In this document: piece after piece, positions 60,333 through 64,000 of the stretch
How positions within the stretch are numbered: position 1 is the first letter of the stretch
Layout of the letters: each line of letters begins with the position of its first letter
Assembly: GCA_009739215.1 (NCBI GenBank)
Contig: VSJF01000010.1
Location: 620,001 to 684,000 of the forward strand
Origin: Floccularia luteovirens
Lineage: Eukaryota > Basidiomycota > Agaricomycetes > Agaricales > Squamanitaceae
Direction: 5' to 3'
DNA: 64,000 nt
Translations under genes and position numbers: made by a program
Notes under the pieces: model-generated
What the model was told of the DNA's origin: nothing
What the model saw: the letters and a program-made list of their open reading frames with translations, nothing else
The model's database searches: none

Positions 60333-61270
60333 ATGCTAGACCACCAACGTCAGTATGTGGACCTTATATTTCGCACAAGCAGAAAATACGCAAGCTGGGA
60401 TCCAGAATTGACCGTTGAGGTTGGTGACTGGGGCCGAACTGTGCCAAAGAAGACAGGCGTTGCATTCTGGCAAAAGACCCGCAGCATCTTTCTTAAAGAG
60501 GGGAATATATACAGTGATGGCAAAGCTGAGGCATGGGATATTCCTGCCCCTAAAGAGCTTGACGCAGACGCAGAAGGGCCTACCTGGATCACCTCTGACA
60601 ATGCACAAGAAGTAGAGTTATCTGCTGATATATTGGGGTATGCATTTAAGTTCCTTTGAAACGCCAGTTCCTGATTTTTGATAGGCAATCTGCCATATCT
60701 CATTGTAAAATAAAGGCAGCTTTCAAAGTCTCGTCAGGTCGTGGTGCTATCCTAGTCATGAACGACCCTGTTATATCTGCAATAGATCCCCCTAGTAGAC
60801 TACGACGTCTACTCGATGATGATACCATGCGTGGGTTCGTAATTGTGTCTCAAGTCCACCGGTGTTCATCGTATGCGCGGTTGTTATCGGCGAAAATGAA
60901 GCACAGCTCAGCCATAGCCATCGGTCTTAGTGACGAAGCTCCCACTAATGCAAAGTGGATTCTCGGCAATGGAACTGGTGACTTCAAGTCACAGGTTAAC
61001 AAAAACGGTAAGAGAGACTACTACCCACTATTCAAACTTGTATCTCTCGGCGAAGGCGAGATGTCACCCGGATTAAAATTGTCAGAGGGTGAAGACCCAC
61101 CGCTACCCGACGCAGAACCTCCTTGGATGGTAGAAGGGCCAGAAAGCCCTGCAGAAGACGGGAAAGAAGGGCCAAAGTACAATATCATATATATATCAAG
61201 ACAATTTTACTTATCTAATTTATTTAGACCTTCAAAGACGCGCCGCTTCAAGATTCCACTTCTCTGCTGA
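60333..61270 (+). CDS. Hypothetical protein
   Basis: Not recognised. Two exons joined over a 44-nt intron beginning at about 60639 (DIL|GQSAISHCKIKAAFKV), starting MLDHQRQYVDLIFRTSRKYA and including VGDWGRTVPKKTGVAFWQKT, ISAIDPPSRLRRLLDDDTMR, GFVIVSQVHRCSSYARLLS, and WILGNGTGDFKSQVN. The last codons are Pro/Glu-rich then basic (PSKTRRFKIPLLC); an alternative intron near 61179-61229 would shorten this. No membrane span or signal peptide. The composition is normal for a real protein-coding gene. Confidence 0.7.
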
Positions 61271-62185
61271 ATCATTGTTCAGGTTGGGTTCGATACTCTT
61301 GTAAGACCTTAGCCAGCTGCTCTGCTTGTCAGTCTGTTTCTCAGGATATTTGATTATAATTCTATACCTACATGTTCATGTTCTCAAATTATTGGTTTAT
61401 ACAACAATAGAGACTCCCATATATGAACTCAATTTCTGCTGGTTTGGACCGTTCTTCATTTCATCTTCGAGATAATGTTATACAGGGGACTCCTTCTTAT
61501 CTACACGCATTTTAAATAAAGCAGAGCACATTGCAGAGAACTGTCAAAAGAACAACTCCACCAGCTGATCTAGTGATGTCTATGACTCCAGCTCCTCTTT
61601 GTCCGGCAACTTCCTGGCTTAACTATCTAGTCACAGTGATACTCGTTCTCATGGGAATCTGCGAGAGGTCAGATCTGCTTTGCGTGCGGCGATACACCTG
61701 GCCAAAGTAGTCATGATGAAAGGTATTTCTGGCTGATGGGTTCCCTTGATTGTATATTTCAATTGCATGCCTGTGTGGAATGCTACAGAGACATGACGCA
61801 GAAGTCGTCTGATTTGTTGTTCATTCAGGATGGGCTATGAGATTTGAGTGATAGTTTCTGTTATCTGCCGCATTGAACACAAATAGATGGTGGTGTTACA
61901 AGGAGTGATGGACCGGCGAATATTTTAAATGTTCATTGCCATAAATCAAGAACTGCGCCATTTTTAGTATAGGGAGTTGTATAAATGTTGGCTGATAGAA
62001 GGCGCCGCGGTAGATTTTTGAACAGAAGGGACGAGCTGGCACTAATCCCACTGCTTTACTTATCAAAAATCATCGGGTATACTTTATTCCGACCAATGAA
62101 TAAAAAATTGCATCTATACATGGAAAAAACACTGTTCATGAAAATGTCTAGTGAAGAACGTGATTTCTATATTGAACACCCGTTC
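61271..62185. other. Convergent intergenic region, no recognised gene
   Basis: Between the ends of a + and a - gene. The open frame at 61985-62209 (MLADRRRRGRFLNRRDELAL) has no family match. Confidence 0.4.
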
Positions 62186-63535
62186 CTATACATTCGAACC
62201 ATCAACTAGGGCTCTATCGAGTTCATTAGGATCTCCTATCACGTCAACCATATTTTCGCAGAGTTCTCTGGCAGAGATATAAATTTCTGGGCCAAGTATG
62301 CTAGGATCGCTTCCGGCTTCAATTGTGGGAGTCGCTGAGTACCACATGCGTTGTTGTGCAAGTCCCTGTTCGATCATCGCCTTGATGTATTCATTGATAA
62401 TCAGTAAATTAATTGACCAGGGTGAAGCCTTACTTGGACACCATCAATTGCATCCCAATTATGTGCTAAGGCAACCTTTAGCATTGTCGTGATTCGGGGT
62501 TTGTACTGCAAGGATAAATGGCAATAGGTGTAGAAGAAAAATAGTACACACTGGCATTTCCAGGAAAATAGGCCTGAGGGGTGCTGGGAGAGAAACTTCC
62601 GTTGGCGGACGGATCGGCCATTCATAACGTATGGTAAAAACAGCTGAGGCAGTAGTGTGAACCATTCTTTCTGAGCGAGTCACTGGAGGTATCGATGCTA
62701 TATTTATTTTCTTCGAAATTGATATCATATAATTGGAGAGAAATGTTAATTGACGCACGAATAGCACCAACAGCCATCAAGATTTTGACGGAGTTGGGTT
62801 GCGCCAAATGTTCTTCTACATCTTCTGGATTCTTTAAATGTATAAGATTCAGGTGGGGAAGTGATGTTTGCACAGCGTGTATCTCGCTTGCGTCGCGATT
62901 GATGAGAAATATAGGATTGAGACCAAGAATTGTGAACGCATGGGCAGCTGAACGTGTTGTTGCTCCTCCACCGATGATCATACCTGCGCCACGCATTGAT
63001 GCAGTGTATGAGGAGGACAAAAGAGGGCAATCGGGAAAGTGAGACTTCAATGCTCTCAAGAGCGCGTTGCGCACGCCGAGAACTAGAGATGTACCGATGA
63101 GGCGACTTTCATCGGTGAACTGTAATGTGTACTCACTGTCCGTGTTCTGTCCAACGAGCTTGAAACCTGTTGATGTGGGTACTTTGACTATTGTGTTGCA
63201 AGCGCCTGTAGCTTCGCTTTCCGGCGAAATTTCGTCTAGATACTGAAGTATCTCAGATTTTATCGGCATTGTGATGCTTCGAACGTTGTCAGAACAAAAG
63301 ATTACAATTATTAGAAGTATAGTTACGCGGCTCCTCCAAAATCAGTTTCTTTGAAAACATTCAATACTTCTCGGGTCACTTTACTCGTTGACCATAGCTG
63401 GTAGATATTAGGTTGCCCATCCCATCCTGTAAAACAATGATTATGGAATGCAGGTGCTGCTGAATGTGTGATTGGGTGTCCAAAAAGATAGAATCTCTTT
63501 CCTGTAGGTGGGGGATGGGGAAGAGGGTCAGTCAT
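62186..63535 (-). CDS. Shikimate/quinate 5-dehydrogenase-like protein
   Basis: NAD(P)-dependent dehydrogenase of the shikimate dehydrogenase family. From ATG 63535: FYLFGHPITHSAAPAFHN (substrate loop with conserved Ser), FGGAAITMPIKSEIL (normally VTMPxK with catalytic Lys), SEATGACNTIVKV, GQNTDS, MIIGGGATTRSAAHAFTILG (nucleotide loop), INRDASEI, VGAIPSIPPVTRSER, FLEMPYKPRITTMLKVALAH, WDAIDGVQAMIEQGLAQQ, then a short tail ending LVDGSNV. Catalytic Lys and Asp positions (MPIK, NTDS) are present. Fungi normally carry this activity in the pentafunctional AROM protein, so a separate copy may act in quinate use or secondary metabolism (inference). Intron placement near the NTDS motif is uncertain; it may be read through. 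Confidence 0.82.
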
Positions 63536-64000
63536 AGGCACTGTTTAATGATCATTTTTGCCCTCACAATGTATGTACTTGAGAGTTTGCCTGAAGCGGT
63601 CCGGGTATGTTTGGAGTTGATTAATATTAACGTTACTTCCAAGCAGAAGCAAACAAAATCAATTCTATTAGCTGTTGTGCGCGTGACCGAACCATGTTGG
63701 CTTGTTTCTATTTTTATTGCTATTCCGGTCAATTTCTTCCCAAAGGTCTTCTGGTAGTGCTTGGACATCTGACTCGTGTTAGGGCATGGCGCATGTAGTC
63801 TGAATCAAAATGGGTTCTTTGGTGCTCCATCGTGGTAGAGCAGATTGCCAATGGGTTTATGATACCTCCACAACTTTGGAGAAAGGGACCTCGCAACGCA
63901 TGGTCATGTAAAGTGCTAAATTCATTGGTTTAATACCCCACAATCAACCTCGGCTCCTAGTAAGCCGGCAGGAACACTGAACTTTTGTTCCCGCAGCTCA
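63536..64000. other. Right edge of the window, no recognised gene
   Basis: Includes the promoter side of the dehydrogenase gene. Frames at 63464-63757 (+) and 63532-63768 (-) overlap one another and show no family signature. Confidence 0.4.

Noticed and set aside
63091..63145. 31-nt intron at the NTDS motif of the dehydrogenase
   Set aside because: Shorter than any credible intron here; the frame is open straight through, so the segment is more likely coding.

Overview
The window is a nuclear segment of an agaricomycete (mushroom-forming basidiomycete) genome. Genes are dense and split by many short introns, mostly 45-65 nt with GT..AG ends. Protein families are typical of Agaricomycetes: an F-box/LRR-like protein, DUF6533 membrane proteins, a DUF7330 protein, a Kre9/Knh1-like GPI protein and an expanded-type P450. 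I cannot name the species.

Layout. 0.3-11.4 kb (+): TFIIA gamma subunit, a cytochrome P450 with a broken N-terminus, an F-box protein and an aminoglycoside-phosphotransferase-like kinase. 13.3-15.3 kb (-): an amidase, complete except for one single-base frameshift. 17.8-18.8 kb (-): an acidic/serine-rich protein of unknown function. 19-41.8 kb: a 23-kb tandem array of DUF6533 multi-pass membrane protein genes (eight near-full copies and two fragments), one block of it inverted, with a SINE-like insertion, a 0.9-kb TIR element and decay in most copies. 42.3-43.1 kb (-): Kre9/Knh1-like GPI-anchored wall protein. 44.2-47.7 kb (+): a two-RRM RNA-binding protein. 48.0-49.8 kb (-): a diverged, intact DUF6533 paralogue. 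50.7-64 kb is ordinary housekeeping territory: methionine/LAT-type amino-acid permease, cyclophilin A, DUF7330 protein, NFX1/FAP1-type RING + NF-X1 + R3H regulator, an NFKBIL1-like protein divergently transcribed from it, an unrecognised protein, and a shikimate dehydrogenase-like protein.

The most unusual feature is the gene structure of the DUF6533 family. Copy 8 can be read as 13 exons totalling 885 nt (294 aa), with all twelve introns between 49 and 59 nt, but only if exons of 2, 8 and 9 nt are accepted. The 2-nt exon is visible as AG-NN-GT in all eight long copies of the array and again in the diverged paralogue at 49.35 kb. The 8-nt exon is also shared by the array and the paralogue, and the 9-nt exon varies between copies as 9, 12 or 15 nt, always a multiple of three. 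Ordinary gene finders would be expected to miss these exons, so this family is probably mis-annotated in many genomes. No CRISPR array, rRNA gene or convincing functional tRNA gene was seen.
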